Assembly: GCF_026151205.1 (NCBI RefSeq)
Contig: NC_087073.1
Location: 13,659,837 to 13,723,836 of the forward strand
Direction of reading: 5' to 3'
Origin: Bolinopsis microptera
Lineage: Eukaryota; Ctenophora; Tentaculata; Lobata; Bolinopsidae
Length of the DNA stretch: 64,000 nt
The position numbers and the translations under genes are program-made. Below, one piece after another: positions 22,071-34,929 of the stretch (positions within the stretch are counted from its first letter, which is position 1; every line of letters begins with the position of its first letter). Under the pieces are notes generated by a model. It did not search any database. It worked only from the letters and a program-made list of their open reading frames with translations, and was not told where the DNA came from.

Positions 22071-25000
22071 CTATTCAGGGCACTCAGTTGTTACTGAGAA
22101 ACATTCGGTAATCTTTGGTAAAGCGGAACTGTAGCTAGTCATTCCGGTGATTTGCATTTGTCCATCATCTCCATAGCGAAGGAGGAAAATGCTTCGATCA
22201 TTCATCAACGGAGCAACACAATCTTTGTTGACAGATTCTCCAAATTTAGCGGTTGCTCTCAAACTTCTGATAAAGTCGTTTCCTTGACAAGCTTTGTAGG
22301 GTACAGCACTTTTAATTTCGATAGAGTCTTCCTCGATTTCACCTGGATATCCCAAGACGATGGCTTCTGTATTCTGGAATAGATCACAAGATAAAGCGAG
22401 AGAGCATCTGGTTTCATCAGACTCCTCAAAACCATCTCCAGACTCATCAATAGAGTAAAAGATGGTCTGCCTTTTAGAGGGATTGTAGTAATCTATCAAA
22501 GATACTTGCACTGGCATTCTGTTGGTCACGTCGAACTTTATGTCCATGGGGAGGTTGAATTCGATTTCTTTAAGCTTTGTGGCAGGATCCACGTAAAGAT
22601 GAAGTCTTTGTCCTCCTTCCTTGATGTCGTATCTTGTAATAGCAGAGAATCCACCGTCGGTCAACTGAAGTTGTCCCTCAACAAGAGACTTTGTGAAGAC
22701 AATACCAGTAGGTGAAGCTACCTCCAGCAGATACATTGTCGAATTGGACTCCTCAGGAAGTCTAAAAGAAATCCTGAGGGTTGGAAGTTTTTTCATCATA
22801 GCGGCTTCGGCTTTGAGTCCGAACAGGGGCTCGTAATCTTTACCTATAACGTGGTAAGATGAGATAAGCTGGACGAATGCAGTTCCAACGCCACTGTATC
22901 TGATATTGTAGACGCCAACTTCGGGTGAAAGAACGACTTCTTGGGTGACCATTTTGTTATCTTTTTTTATTAAGATCTTCTCGAAGTATGACTTGCCTTT
23001 TCCTATTGCTATAGTTAAATCAGTTTTTTTTGGCATGACAGAATTACTTACCTCCGCAAACTTAGCAAGAGCCTGCAGTCCAATGACAGTGTCTTGGCTG
23101 GATCGGAATCCTCCATTCTCATTTCTTTGACTGGCAAGCCACGTGATCATTGGAAGACTGTCTTCAATTCTGTCTTTCTGCAAGAAATACAATGCTGCAT
23201 AGCCAGTAGCTTCAATAGACTTACTTGACCCCATGAAGGATTCAAATTCAAGATTATCTTCACAAGTGGCAAACTTATACCGCCCATCAGTAGATGAGCC
23301 CATACACTTTTCATGATCTCTGAAAGGCAGCTTTTTCCAGCTCTCGACATGATCAAGAAGTCCATGGTCTTTGCAGAGTTGGATGGAATAGGCAACCATA
23401 TGATGATAGCAGCAATCGTCTGATCGAGAAGCTAATTCGAGGGTGGCATTGCAAACCTTTCCCAGTCTTCCGAAGGTATATGAGGAATCAGTCAAGGTGC
23501 TTCCACATCGGTTCACTCCATTACTCTCAAGCATGGAAATGAGGAAGTAAGAATTCCAGTAAAGGTCCTTGTTTTGATGATAGTTGTATTGGTAAGGAGC
23601 CCACCCGTCTCTGGCAACAGTTGCTGTGTATTGAGAACTGCTTGCATAACGTAACTGTCGGAGTAAGAATTCTCTATCACTATTAAGTGCCGTATCGCAG
23701 GGAACAAATACTTCATCTGGGAACAAAGCGACTACTTTGTTTACGAAGGCAGTCAACCAGACACTAGAATCTCCCCCTCTAAATACTGAGTACCCTCTGC
23801 TGTAGCTGGCTGATCCTTTTCTGTAGGCAAGCTGTTGCTGCAGTCCGATGTTCAGGTTGTGCTTGATGCTGTAATCAAGATTTTCAGGAAGTTCGTCGTA
23901 GAGGGATTTGATATAGTTTGCTGAGAAAACGTTGATCGCAATCTTGTGCATGTTCTGCTCACCACATCCCGACGGTAGTTGAATCAAGCTTGAAATTCCC
24001 GCCACAGCTTCTCCAAGGATATCTCCAACAGCTACAAGTTTTAGATCGTGTGAGCCTGGTATGAAACCATCCGGAAGTTCAACACGCATAGTTTTTACAT
24101 TTTTTTCCCTTGACTTACCTTTCTGCATTATCAATAAACTGCTTGAATCAATAATTTTTTCACCACCTGGCTGAACGAATAGGCTCTTTTGGACAGCATC
24201 TGACTCACCAGTACTGGTCTCTGCTGTGACAGTGATGTCATGGTTCCCAGCCTCGGTGAGGCTTATTTCATATTGAACAGTAGTAGCTTCGTTAGAAGCT
24301 ATGGTCACTGTTGCATCCTGGTCACCCCACATTTCGGAAGAGATTCGGACTGTTGCTGAAACTTCGTCATCTAAATAGTTAAATATTCTGACAGGAATAG
24401 TTATTCTCTCTCCGACAGTTCCAGAATATGGTAAGTCTAAACTTATAAAGAAAGGAAGGAATGTTTGGAACTCTATTTCATTAGAAAATCCCAATCCTTT
24501 TTCAGGGGACAGTCCGAAGGCACTTCCTTTCCATCCTGTGATTGTGTCAGGTGCTAATACTGAAATGACATTCTTTCCGTTTTCATCACTGACCATATCG
24601 GTCCAAAGCCAGGCCTCAGGGAAGTAGTTCCTCATTCTAGGAGAAGCATCTTCATCTGCATCTTGAGCTGGTTCATCAGGTGCGTCATCTGCCTCCACCG
24701 CATAGGAAGCTTCCATCATCTCTGCCTCAGCATACATCTCACCGTAGCCACCTCCACTATTATACACTCGGTAGGGATAGTACTCTTCCTCTCTGTTGTT
24801 GGAACTTGGAGCAACGTAATCAAATATGTTCATGTTTGTGGTAATTTTCAAGCCTTCACTTTTTAAAAGATCTTTGACGTCGATTATTTTTACTTCGGTG
24901 CTGGATTTGCATTGGTATGGGTCATCTCTTTGACAGCTGAGGTCTTTGGTGGTTCCACTGTCCAAACTTCTCAAGAACGACAACGTTGATTCCTTGGTCA

Positions 25001-28000
25001 ATACTTTGCAGGGCTCCCTCAAAAGATTCAGACTCGCATCGTTGACACTGATTCCAACGAAAGACACAGGATCACTCGTCAAATACATGGTTACGTTTTC
25101 ACCAGGCCTAGCAGTTTCTGTATCTAATTGAAGATCAATCTTATGTTTCAATTCTTCAACCATACAGAGATCCATGGCATCTGCCAAAATGTAACCAGAA
25201 CGGTCATTAGCTGTTAGAACTAGCAGACGAGACCTTGTTATAATGTCATCGGGAATCATTATGGATCCCTCAGCAAATAATCTTCCCGATTCGTCATCTT
25301 GCCATTCTGGGACATCGTTCCAACTTTTAACAATGCTTCCCTTAGACAGAATAATGAAATGTAAGGTTTCGACCCTTTTGTTGGAAAGCACCTTATAAGA
25401 AGCCATATCACTGGCATTGTATGACCTTGGTTCGGTCTTGACGAAGCGAATGAATTCGTCAGCCTTTGCAACCATTCTTTCGGGTTGGTAGCAAGCAAAG
25501 ACTTCATCACAAGCGGCATCAATATCCATTTCAGCTGTAATCTTCAAAGCACATGCATCTTCAGGAACATCGAATGACGCAAACACTTTTCCATCTTGGA
25601 CACGAACCTCTTTTGAGACATATTTGAGATCAGTGAGGCCTGAGATCATCATGAGCTTGACTGGCATGTTTTCAATTTCAGTTGTAGTGAGTGCCTCAAC
25701 ATCCAGTTCAACATAGAAGGGGAATCCAGCGGCATAGTTTTTTTGAGTATTCTTGTTGAAAGATAGCTTCATAGACGTTTGAGTGAACTCCGTTGATGAG
25801 TCTACCTTCTCGACGTTGAAGCCCTGTAAAATTGCATATGGTGGTAACTATTTCTAGATAACTGCGTTGTTTTACATTTTGGAATAATTGCTAGCGATAT
25901 GTCTATGTAGTCAAAGTTGATGATTGTTATTTTGCTACAGAAAAAGACTTACTCCTTCAGCATCGGAGACAGAAGCAGCGATAACAAGGATAGATGGACT
26001 ACAGAAAGGATTGAACAAGTATTTAAGCTTTCTTGATGTTAAATCTGTGATGTCGATCTGAAAAGGTTATTTTTGTTACTCAATGAGACTATTTCTCTGG
26101 AAAAATCACGTGCATTAAATATTAAATCTCATTCCTAGAGAGGCGGAACAATTGAATATCCAAACATTGTTTTAGAAAAGATAATATTTTTTACCTCCCA
26201 GTCTGCTTTTCCATCAACAAGTTCAGTTGTAACTTCTTTGAAGTGATAAGCTCCTGAGTACATTTTCTGTTGTTTGTTGTCAACAGCGAACTTCAGGACT
26301 ACTTTCCCGTTAACAGGTTTGCCGTATGTATAGGTGGCGGAGACTTTACCTCGAACCATCGTGTCTCCAGATGCGATGTGTTCCGGTCCTGATAAGAATT
26401 GTTGAATTCATTAATGTTGCTTCCTTTTTATTATTTAGCGCATCTAATGCAGCGATTGTAATTTTGGATTTGCAACTATGAGAAGATTGGAAACTGCTCA
26501 GCACCAGGCAATCAATTTATTGATCAGAAATATCCAAACAAACCTTCAATTTCTACACCGAACTTTGGAAGAACGTATTCCTCCACAGAGAAAGAGCAGG
26601 AAGCAGAGTTCTTGCCGGTCACTCTGATTGTGTAGATTCCTATCTTTGCTTCTTCGGCTAGCAGGAATGTTCCTTGGTGGATTACTCCTTCTTCTTCGTT
26701 AAAGATCACTTCATTGAAGAACTGGAGTTGTTAGATTTAAAATATGCATCTAATAGGAACATATTTAGTTTTTATCAAATCCGTTTCGAAACAGCCATTT
26801 AAGAATTATTTGAATGAATAAAGTATACAGATTTGTTCATATCTTGATGAAACAGTACTTGCTGATAATTGCATGATTAGAATAAAAATGTAAACTGACC
26901 TCTACACCATCAGGATTAGTTATTTTCACTTTGAGTCCGTCTGAGAGAGTCAGTCCCTTCAAATCAGAATCAATAGAAAATCCCCGAAACCTGCAATGAT
27001 TCATTCAAATAATCAGCTTTAATTAAAATTTTTATTCTAAATCTAAGTAAAACCTAATTTATGCATAGTTTTTGAGTTAAATTGTTAAATATTGGGATTT
27101 GATTTGAGCAATTTTAACCTACCTGACAGCTTGGCCTGGTTTGTAAACAGGTTTGTCAGTCTGAACGTAGGACTTGTATCCGGTCTGTGTTACTGAGATA
27201 GATCCAGCATCAAACCTAAATCTTCCATATCCTTCAATAAATCCGGAGTATTTTACGACGTGTGTACCAACTATCTGCTCAGGGACCTAAGAGAAAACCG
27301 ATCGTTTAAAAGTTAAAGAAAGTTAGAGAAAGTTAGTGAAAGTTAGAGAAAGTAAGTGAAAGTTAGAGAAACATAGTGAAAGTTAGTGAAAGTTAGTGAA
27401 AGTTAGAGAAAGTTAATGAAAATAAGCAAGGGGAATAATTTTGGCGTAGTTTTCTCACCATAACTGGAATGTCAATTATTTTGTCATCCTCAGAGATCTG
27501 ATACATTTTCTCCATCAGCACGTTTCTGGAGGGGATATCATATTATGTTGTAACCTATTTTCAATTCGGCATTTTTAATATCTGTACAATTAAGTGAGTA
27601 GAATAATGAATCAATTAAGCTATTCAGTTTATAGAAGACAAAGATAAATGCTCAAATATTAATAGAGAAGATTAGATCTTTATGATTATTCTCTCAGTAT
27701 GAAAGCGTTTTCCAAACTTACTCTTGGTAAAGATTTTCAGGGTAGTAGTATCGAGTGTAGTTGTAATACTTGATAGAGATATTACCAGAATTCTCCGTGA
27801 ACATCATCAGCTTTAAGTTGGTCTGAAAAGTGACAAAATTACAGGACACAGCGTTTCTGTTGAACACATAATTTATAGCCAACTTTGTTATCATGCTCTC
27901 TGATAAATTAAAGTTCACTATAACTTCCAATAAGAAATAGTAAAGTTTCACAAAAACTCACCATGTGTCCAGCTTTGAAGCTTGGAGGAGAGAGAAACAC

Positions 28001-28099
28001 GAAGGGAGGCATGCCAGTGCTCACATCTTCTGTAGTTTTTTGTGTGCTCACTGTTGCAAAGACAACCAAGAGCCCAACTACGGAGCCAAGCATTGCCAT
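22071..28099 (-). CDS. thioester-containing C3/alpha-2-macroglobulin-like protein, gene A
   Basis: Secreted thioester protein of the A2M/TEP/complement C3 superfamily, about 1596 aa. Coding exons: 27962-28099, 27722-27822, 27459-27525, 27123-27286, 26900-26990, 26544-26721, 26195-26388, 25953-26057, 22071-25823; all have GT-AG borders and matching phases. The first exon gives the signal peptide MAMLGSVVGLLVVFATV. MG domains follow (YVQTDKPVYKPGQ in the fourth exon). The bait-like region is about residues 682-745, rich in Tyr, Met, Glu and Asp and poor in Lys/Arg, followed by NYFPEAWLW. Thioester GCGEQNM at 965-971 (bases 23949-23969). The His of NYHQNKDLYW (codon 23577-23579, ~residue 1095) fits the catalytic His of C3-like proteins. 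Then a Cys-rich thioester domain, a CUB/MG8-like end (VSLIDYYNPSKRQ) and a ~124-residue tail resembling a netrin/C345C domain (AIVLGYPGE...DRSIFLLRY). No six-Cys anaphylatoxin domain. Confidence 0.93.
27301..27425 (-). repeat. 10-bp minisatellite in gene A intron
   Basis: Plus-strand units AAGTTAGAGA and AAGTTAGTGA, about 11-12 copies, inside the intron between exons 27459-27525 and 27123-27286. The same intron holds unrelated repeats in the other three paralogues. Confidence 0.8.
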
Positions 28100-28101
28100 T
28101 G

Positions 28102-28565
28102 CTGTAATTTGATCATAAGTATTTAGCATGTAAGGTGTTGACGTATATTGAACTATTGAATAAAGAAACCCGACATTGATGACATGATATAGTGAAATTT
28201 TGTTGCTTATATATAAGCAACAAAACTTCATAAGCAAAAAAGTATATATATATATGTATGCACTTTTCTTTAATATAATAGGTAAACATATTTTACTAGA
28301 ACATATTATTATAATAATAATATTGAAATCCTAATCTACTGACCTATAGATTGATTCTTTAGCCTTGTAATGATTTATGTTTCAATGATATGAATGAAGC
28401 GACGAGAGCATTTTAATCATTTCGGTCGTTTATTGAGGTGGCTATTTTCAGGGTAAAAATAAAACTGCAAATATTTTGAACTTTATTAATGCAATATACC
28501 AAAAACTTCAAATCATCAATTTAAAGACTAAAAAATAGCAACAGCAAAATTTCAGTGTCTAATGT
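28102..28565. other. short intergenic gap between thioester genes B and A
   Basis: Only about 465 bases separate the stop of B from the start codon of A. Minus-strand AATAAA hexamers at 28482-28487 and 28429-28434 may serve B. A splice acceptor (AAATTACAG) ends at 28102, two bases before the ATG of A. Confidence 0.6.
28482..28487 (-). promoter_or_regulatory. candidate poly(A) signal of thioester gene B
   Basis: AATAAA on the minus strand about 80 bases past the B stop. Confidence 0.45.
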
Positions 28566-31500
28566 CTATTCTGGGCACACGGTCACCACTGAGTAACATT
28601 CGGTTATCTTTGGCAGAGCAGAATTGTAGTCGGTCATTCCCGTGATTTCCATTTGTCCATCATCTTCATAGCGAAGGAAGAAAATGCTTCGAGTATTCAT
28701 CAATGGAGCAACGCAATCCCTGCTGAATGACTTTGCAAATTTAGCAGTTGCTTTTCGACTTCTGACAAAGTTTCCGTTGCAAGTTTTGTAAGGGAAAGCT
28801 TCTTTGATTTCGATGGAGTCTTCCTCAATTTCACCGGGATATCCCAAAACGATGGCCTCTGTATCCTGGAATAGATCACAAGATAAAGCGAGAGAGCATC
28901 TGGTTTCATCAGACTCCTCAAAACCATCTCCAGACTCATCAATAGAGTAGAAGATGGTCTGCCTTTTAGAGGGATTGTAGTAATCTATCAGAGATACTTG
29001 TACTGGCATTCTGTTGGTCACCTCGAACTTAGTGTCCATGGGGATGTTAAATTCGATTTCTCTAAGCTTTGTGGCAGGATCCACGTAGAGATGAAGCCGT
29101 TGTCCTCCTTCCTTGATGTCGTATCTTGTAATAGCAGAGAATCCACCGTCGGTCAATTGAAGTTGTCCCTCAACAAGAGACTTTGTGAAGACAATACCAG
29201 TAGGTGAAGCTACCTCCAGCAGATACATTGTTGAGTTGGACTCTTCAGGTAACCTGAAAGAAATCCTGATGGTTGGAAGTTTTTTCATCATGGCAGCTTC
29301 GGCTTTGAGCCCGAACAGGGGCTCGTAATCTTTACCTATAACGTGGTAAGAAGAGATAAGTTGGACGAATGCAGTTCCGACTCCAGTCCATTTGATTTTG
29401 TAATCACCAACCTCGGGTGCAATAACAACTTCTTTGGTAACCATTTTGTTATCTTCTTTGATTCGGATCTTCTCGAAGTATGACCTGCCTTTTCCTATTA
29501 CTATAGTTAAATCAGTTTTTTTAGGCATGACGGCATTGCTTATCGCCGCAAATTTAGCAAGAGCCTGCAGTCCAATGACAGTGTCTTGGCTGGATCGGAA
29601 TCCTCCGTTCTCATTTCTTTGACTGGCAAGCCACATGATCATTGGAAGACTGTCTTCAATTCTGTCTTTCTGCAAGAAATACAATGCTGCATAGCCAGTA
29701 GCTTCAATAGACTTACTTGACCCCATGAAGGATTCAAATTCAAGATTATCTTCACAAGTGGCAAACTTATACTTCCCATCAGTTGACGAGCCCATACACT
29801 TTTCATCTTCTCTGAAAGGAAGGTTTCTCCAGTCCTCAACATGGTCAAGAAGTCCATGGTCTTTGCAGAGTTGGATGGAATAGGCAACCATATGATGATA
29901 GCAGCAATCATCTGATCGAGAAGCTAATTCGAGGGTGGCATTGCAAACCTTTCCCAGTCTTCCGAAGGTATATGAGGAATCAGTCAAGGTGCTTCCACAT
30001 CGGTTCACTCCATTACTCTCAAGCATGGAAATGAGGAAGTAAGAATTCCAGTAAAGGTCCTTGTTTTGATGATAGTTGTATTGGTAAGGAGCCCACCCGT
30101 CTCTGGCAACAGTTGTTGTGTATTGAGAACTGCTTGCATAACGTATCTGTCGGAGTAAGAATTCTCTATCACTATTAAGTGCCGTATCGCAGGGAACAAA
30201 TACTTCTTCTGGGAACAGAGCGACTACTTTGTGTACGAAGGCAGTCAACCAGTCACTAGAATCTCCCCCTCTAAATACTGAATACCCGCTGCTGTAGCCG
30301 GTTGATCCTCTTCTGTAAGCAAGTTGTTGCTGCAGTCCAATGTTCAGGTTGTGCTTGATGCTGTAATCAAGATTTTCAGGAAGTTCGTCGTAGAGGGATC
30401 TGATATAATTTGCTGAGAAAACGTTGATCGCAATCTTGTGCATGTTCTGCTCACCACACCCCGAAGGAAGTTGAATCAAGCTTGAAATTCCCGCCACAGC
30501 TTCTCCAAGGATATCACCAACAGCTACAACTTTCAGATCGTGTGAGCCTGGTATGAAACCATCAGGAAGTTCAACACTCATCACAGTTTTGTCCCCTGAC
30601 TTACCTTTTTGCATTATCAACACACTGCTTGTATCGACTATTCTTTCACCTCCCGGTTGCACAAGAAGACTTTTTCGGACAGCATCTGAATCACCAGTAC
30701 TGGTCTCTGCTGTGACAGTGATGTCGTGGTTCCCAGCCTCGGTGAGGCTTATTTCATATTCAACGGTAGCTGCTTCGTTAGAAGCTATGGTCACTGTTGC
30801 ATCCTGGTCACCCCACATTTCGGAAGAGATACGGACTGTTGCTGAAACTTCATCATCTAAATAGTTGAATATTCTGACGGGAATAGTTATTCTCTCTCCA
30901 ACAGTTCCAGAATATGGCAAGTCTAAACTTATGAAGAAAGGAAGGAATGTTTGGAACTCTATTTCATTAGAGAATCCCAATCCTTTTTCAGGGGACAGTC
31001 CGAAGGCACTTCCTTTCCATCCAGTGATTGTGTCAGGTGCTAATACTGAAATTACATTCTTTCCGTTTTCATCACTGACCATATCGGTCCAAAGCCAGGC
31101 CTCAGGGAAGTAGTTCCTCATCCTAGGAGAAGCATTCTCATCTTCTTCTGGAGCTGATTCATCAGCTTCTTCGGCACGATCGGCAGATGCTTCCATAATA
31201 CGAGATTTCCCCTGAGGGGCATACATGTAATCTGGGCTCATGTCATCATAGTCATATCGATTGTATGGGTAAGGGTCTTCTCTGTTGTTAGAACTTGGAG
31301 CAACGTAATCAAATATGTTCATGTTTGTGGTAATTTTCAAGCCTTCACTTTTTAAAAGATCTTTAACGTCGATTATTTTTACTTCGGTGCTGGATTTGCA
31401 TTGGTATGGGTCATCTCTTTGACAGCTGAGGTCTTTGGTGGTTCCGCTGTCAAGACCTCTCAAGAACGACAAAGTTGATTCCTTGGTCAATACTTTGCAT

Positions 31501-34500
31501 GGCTCCCTCAAAAGATTCAGACTCGCATCGTTGACACTGATTCCAACGAAAGACACAGGATCACTTGTCAAATACATGGTTACGTTTTCACCAGGCCTAG
31601 CAGTTTCTGTATCTAATTGAAGATCAATTTTATGTTTCAAGTCTTCAACCATACAGAGATCCATGGCATCTGCCAAAATGTAACCAGAACGGTCATTAGC
31701 TGTTAGAACTAGCAGACGAGACCTTGTTATAATGTCATCGGGAATCATTATGGATCCCTCAGCAAATAATCTTCCCGATTCGTCATCTTGCCATTCTGGG
31801 ACATCGTTCCAACTTTTAACAATGCTGCCCTTAGACAAAATAATGAAATGTAAGGTTTCGACCCTTTTGTTGGAAAGCACCTTATAAGAAGCCATATCAC
31901 TGGCATTGTATGACCTTGGTTCGGTCTTGACAAAGCGAATGAATTCGTCAGCCTTTGCAACCATTCTTTCGGGTTGGTAGCAAGCAAAGACTTCATCACA
32001 AGCGGCATCAATATCCATTTCAGCTGTAATCTTCAAAGCACATGCAATTTCAGGAACATCGAATGACGCAAACACTTTTCCATCTTGGACACGAACCTCT
32101 TTCGAGACATATTTGAGATCAGAGAGGCCTGAGATCATCGTAAGCTTAACTGGCATGTTTTCAATTTCGGTTGCAGTGAGTGCCTCAACATCCAGTTCAA
32201 CATAGAAGGGGAATCCAGCGGCATAGTTCTTTTGAGTATTCTTGTTGAAAGATAGCTTCATGGACGTTTGAGTGAACTCCGTTGATGAGTCTACCTTCTC
32301 GACGTTGAAGCCCTGTGAAATTGCTTATGTTGGTAATAAATTCTAGATAGTTGCGTCGACGCATCGTTTTGTATGTAAGAATGGTTTAAAATAGGAGCTT
32401 TTTAAATATTCAACTGTACTACTGCAAATTACCAAACAACGTCATGTATACATATATGAAGTTCCGATGCTTCATAATTGGTTTTCTTGAAAATATATAG
32501 TTTGATCATTAGAAGAGACAATTTTGCTACAGAAAAAGACTTACTCCTTCAGCATCAGAGACAGAAGCAGCGATAACAAGGACTGATGGACTGCAGAAAG
32601 GATTAAACAGGTATTTTAGCTTTCTTGTTGTCAAGTCAGTGATGTCGATCTGTGGAAAATGTTTTGTTTTTCTCAATAATCCCAGAATACTTACAAGAGA
32701 ATAGTTTTAAAATATAAGTTCACACAAATTGGTTTTTAATAATTAATAAAACAATCGCACATTTTTGGAGGTTCAAACGTGAATAATTTTCATTATTTCT
32801 GAATGTTGAATGAGAGTCTCACCTCCCAGTCCGCTTTTCCATTAACAAGTTCAGTTGTAACTTCTTTGAAGTGATAAGCTCCTGCGTACATTTTCTGTTG
32901 TTTGTTGTCCACAGCGAACTTCAGGACTACTTTCCCGTTAACAGGTTTGCCGTATGTGTAGGTGGCGGAGACTTTACCTCGAACCATCGTGTTTCCAGAC
33001 GCAATGTGTCCAGGTCCTAGAAGAAATTGTTAATTTACAAATATAAATGTTTCAATGCAGCTGATGACGTTTTATTTTGTATAAATGAAAATGAAAATTG
33101 GTTCTAAAAGGCTTAAAACAAACCTTCAATTTCTACCCCGAACTTGGGAAGAACGTATTCCTCCACAGAGAAAGAGCAGGAAGCAGAGTTCTTGCCGGTC
33201 ACTCTGATTGTGTAGATTCCTATCTTTGCTTCTTCAGCTAGCAGGAATGTTCCTTGGTGGATAACTCCTTCTTCTTCGTTAGAGATCACTTCGTTGAAGA
33301 CCTGGATTTGTTAGATTTATAATATAAGAATATGCATTTATTAGGAAGAGACTTTTTAATGCAGCATGAAACATTTTATACGGTATGATCGCACAAGATC
33401 CTAACCAGTGTAGCAATATAAAGTTTTGACGTGCTGTACGTTCCTAACGTAAGTTGAACTTACGTTCTGTAAGTCAGAATTTATTCTATCAAAAATACGT
33501 GCGATAAGCGATTTGCACAATTTATGTTACAGATCAGAAAGGCCAAGCAAAGGTTAGTTAACTTTTTATTGGATTTTATTGGAGTTAAAATTTAAAAAGT
33601 ATAATAACACAAACCTCGACACCGCTTGGATTAGTTATTTTCACTTTGAGTCCGTCTGAGAGAGTCAGTCCCTTCAAATCAGAATCAATAGAAAATCCCC
33701 GAAACCTGCAAAGATTCGTTCAAATCAGTTTCAATCAATATTCTGTTTCAAAATCGAAGGAAAATCTATTCTTTGCATAATTTTAAAGTTAAATAATGAG
33801 ATTTGATTGGATCAATTTTAACCTACCTAACAGGTTGGCCTGGTTTGTAAACAGGTTTGTCAGTCTGAACGTAGGACTTGTATCCGGTCTGCCTTACTGA
33901 GATAGATCCAGCATCAAACTCAAATCTTCCAAATCCTTCTATAAATCCGGAGTACTTGACAACGTGGGTACCAACTATCTGCTCAGGGACCTACCAAAGG
34001 AAACACTTGATTTGTTGATAAATACTATCGTTAATAGCAAGTTTTAAAACATAACTTAGATTCGTATTACGGACTATATACAGTTCGTTTAAGTTGAAGA
34101 AGGATTACTGGGCGGCGCTCAGCCTGTCATTCCGCCGAATCTCTATCAATTATCATATGTTTATGAACATTATACCCAGGGGTCCCCAGGTAAAAGAAGG
34201 ACTGAATAATAATGATCTAACCTTGACTGGAATGTCAACTATTCTGTCTTCTTCGGAGATCGCGTACGTTTCCTCCATCAGCACGTTCCTGCATTGATTG
34301 TCATTCAGTTTCATTGGGATACTCCTCCATCGTCATATTTGGGGAATTTTTGAAATAAGCTTGCAACCTAAAGATGATCCTGATTTTTTACAAGAATGTT
34401 GTACGTCTTTTTAGATATATCTACTGAGTATATAGTGTATGTAATAATGGAAAAAGATATGATAAACAGGAACCTGGAACATAAACATATCCCAGGTTTA

Positions 34501-34929
34501 ATTTAATGATTTTATTTGAAGCTAAGGGAAAATCCTAAAACTTACTCTTGGTAAAGATTTTCAGGGTAGTACTGTCGAGTGTAGTTGTAATACTTGATAG
34601 AAATATTACCAGCATTCTCTGTGAACATCATCAGCTTCAAGTTGGTCTGAAATGTGACAATATTGCATGAAGCAGCGAATACGATGTTACATAATTCATT
34701 ACTAACTTTTTCATTATGCTCTCTGATTAAAGTTCGCTATAACTTCCAATAAAAATTGTGAAAATAGTCAAGTCTCACAAAAACTCACCATGTGACCAGC
34801 TTTGAAGCTTGGAGGAGAGAGGAACACGAAGGGAGGCATGCCAGTCCTCACATATTCTTCTGCTGTACCTTGTATGCTCACTGATCCAACAACGAGGCAG
34901 AGCCCAATCAGGGCTGAGAGCATTGCCAT
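28566..34929 (-). CDS. thioester-containing C3/alpha-2-macroglobulin-like protein, gene B
   Basis: Nearest paralogue of gene A, about 1595 aa. Coding exons: 34789-34929, 34546-34646, 34222-34288, 33827-33990, 33615-33705, 33124-33301, 32823-33016, 32545-32649, 28566-32312, with the same lengths as in A except the first and last. Signal peptide MAMLSALIGLCLVVGSVSI. Thioester GCGEQNM at 30441-30461 (residues ~965-971), the NYHQNKDLYW His and the netrin-like tail (ends CYSVVTVCPE) are intact. In the ~318 residues before the bait region it differs from A at six positions, and the ~115 residues after it are identical. The bait itself (31116-31307, ~63 residues, PYNRYDYDDMSPDYMYAPQG) is very different. 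This suggests a recent duplicate homogenised by gene conversion, with a diversified bait. Confidence 0.93.
34105..34193 (+). repeat. MITE-like interspersed repeat, copy 2, in gene B intron
   Basis: Starts TTACTGGGCGGCGCTCAG and ends GGTCCCCAGGTAA, as in the copy at 2052-2128. It lies in the intron between exons 34222-34288 and 33827-33990, and so postdates or distinguishes this paralogue. Confidence 0.55.
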
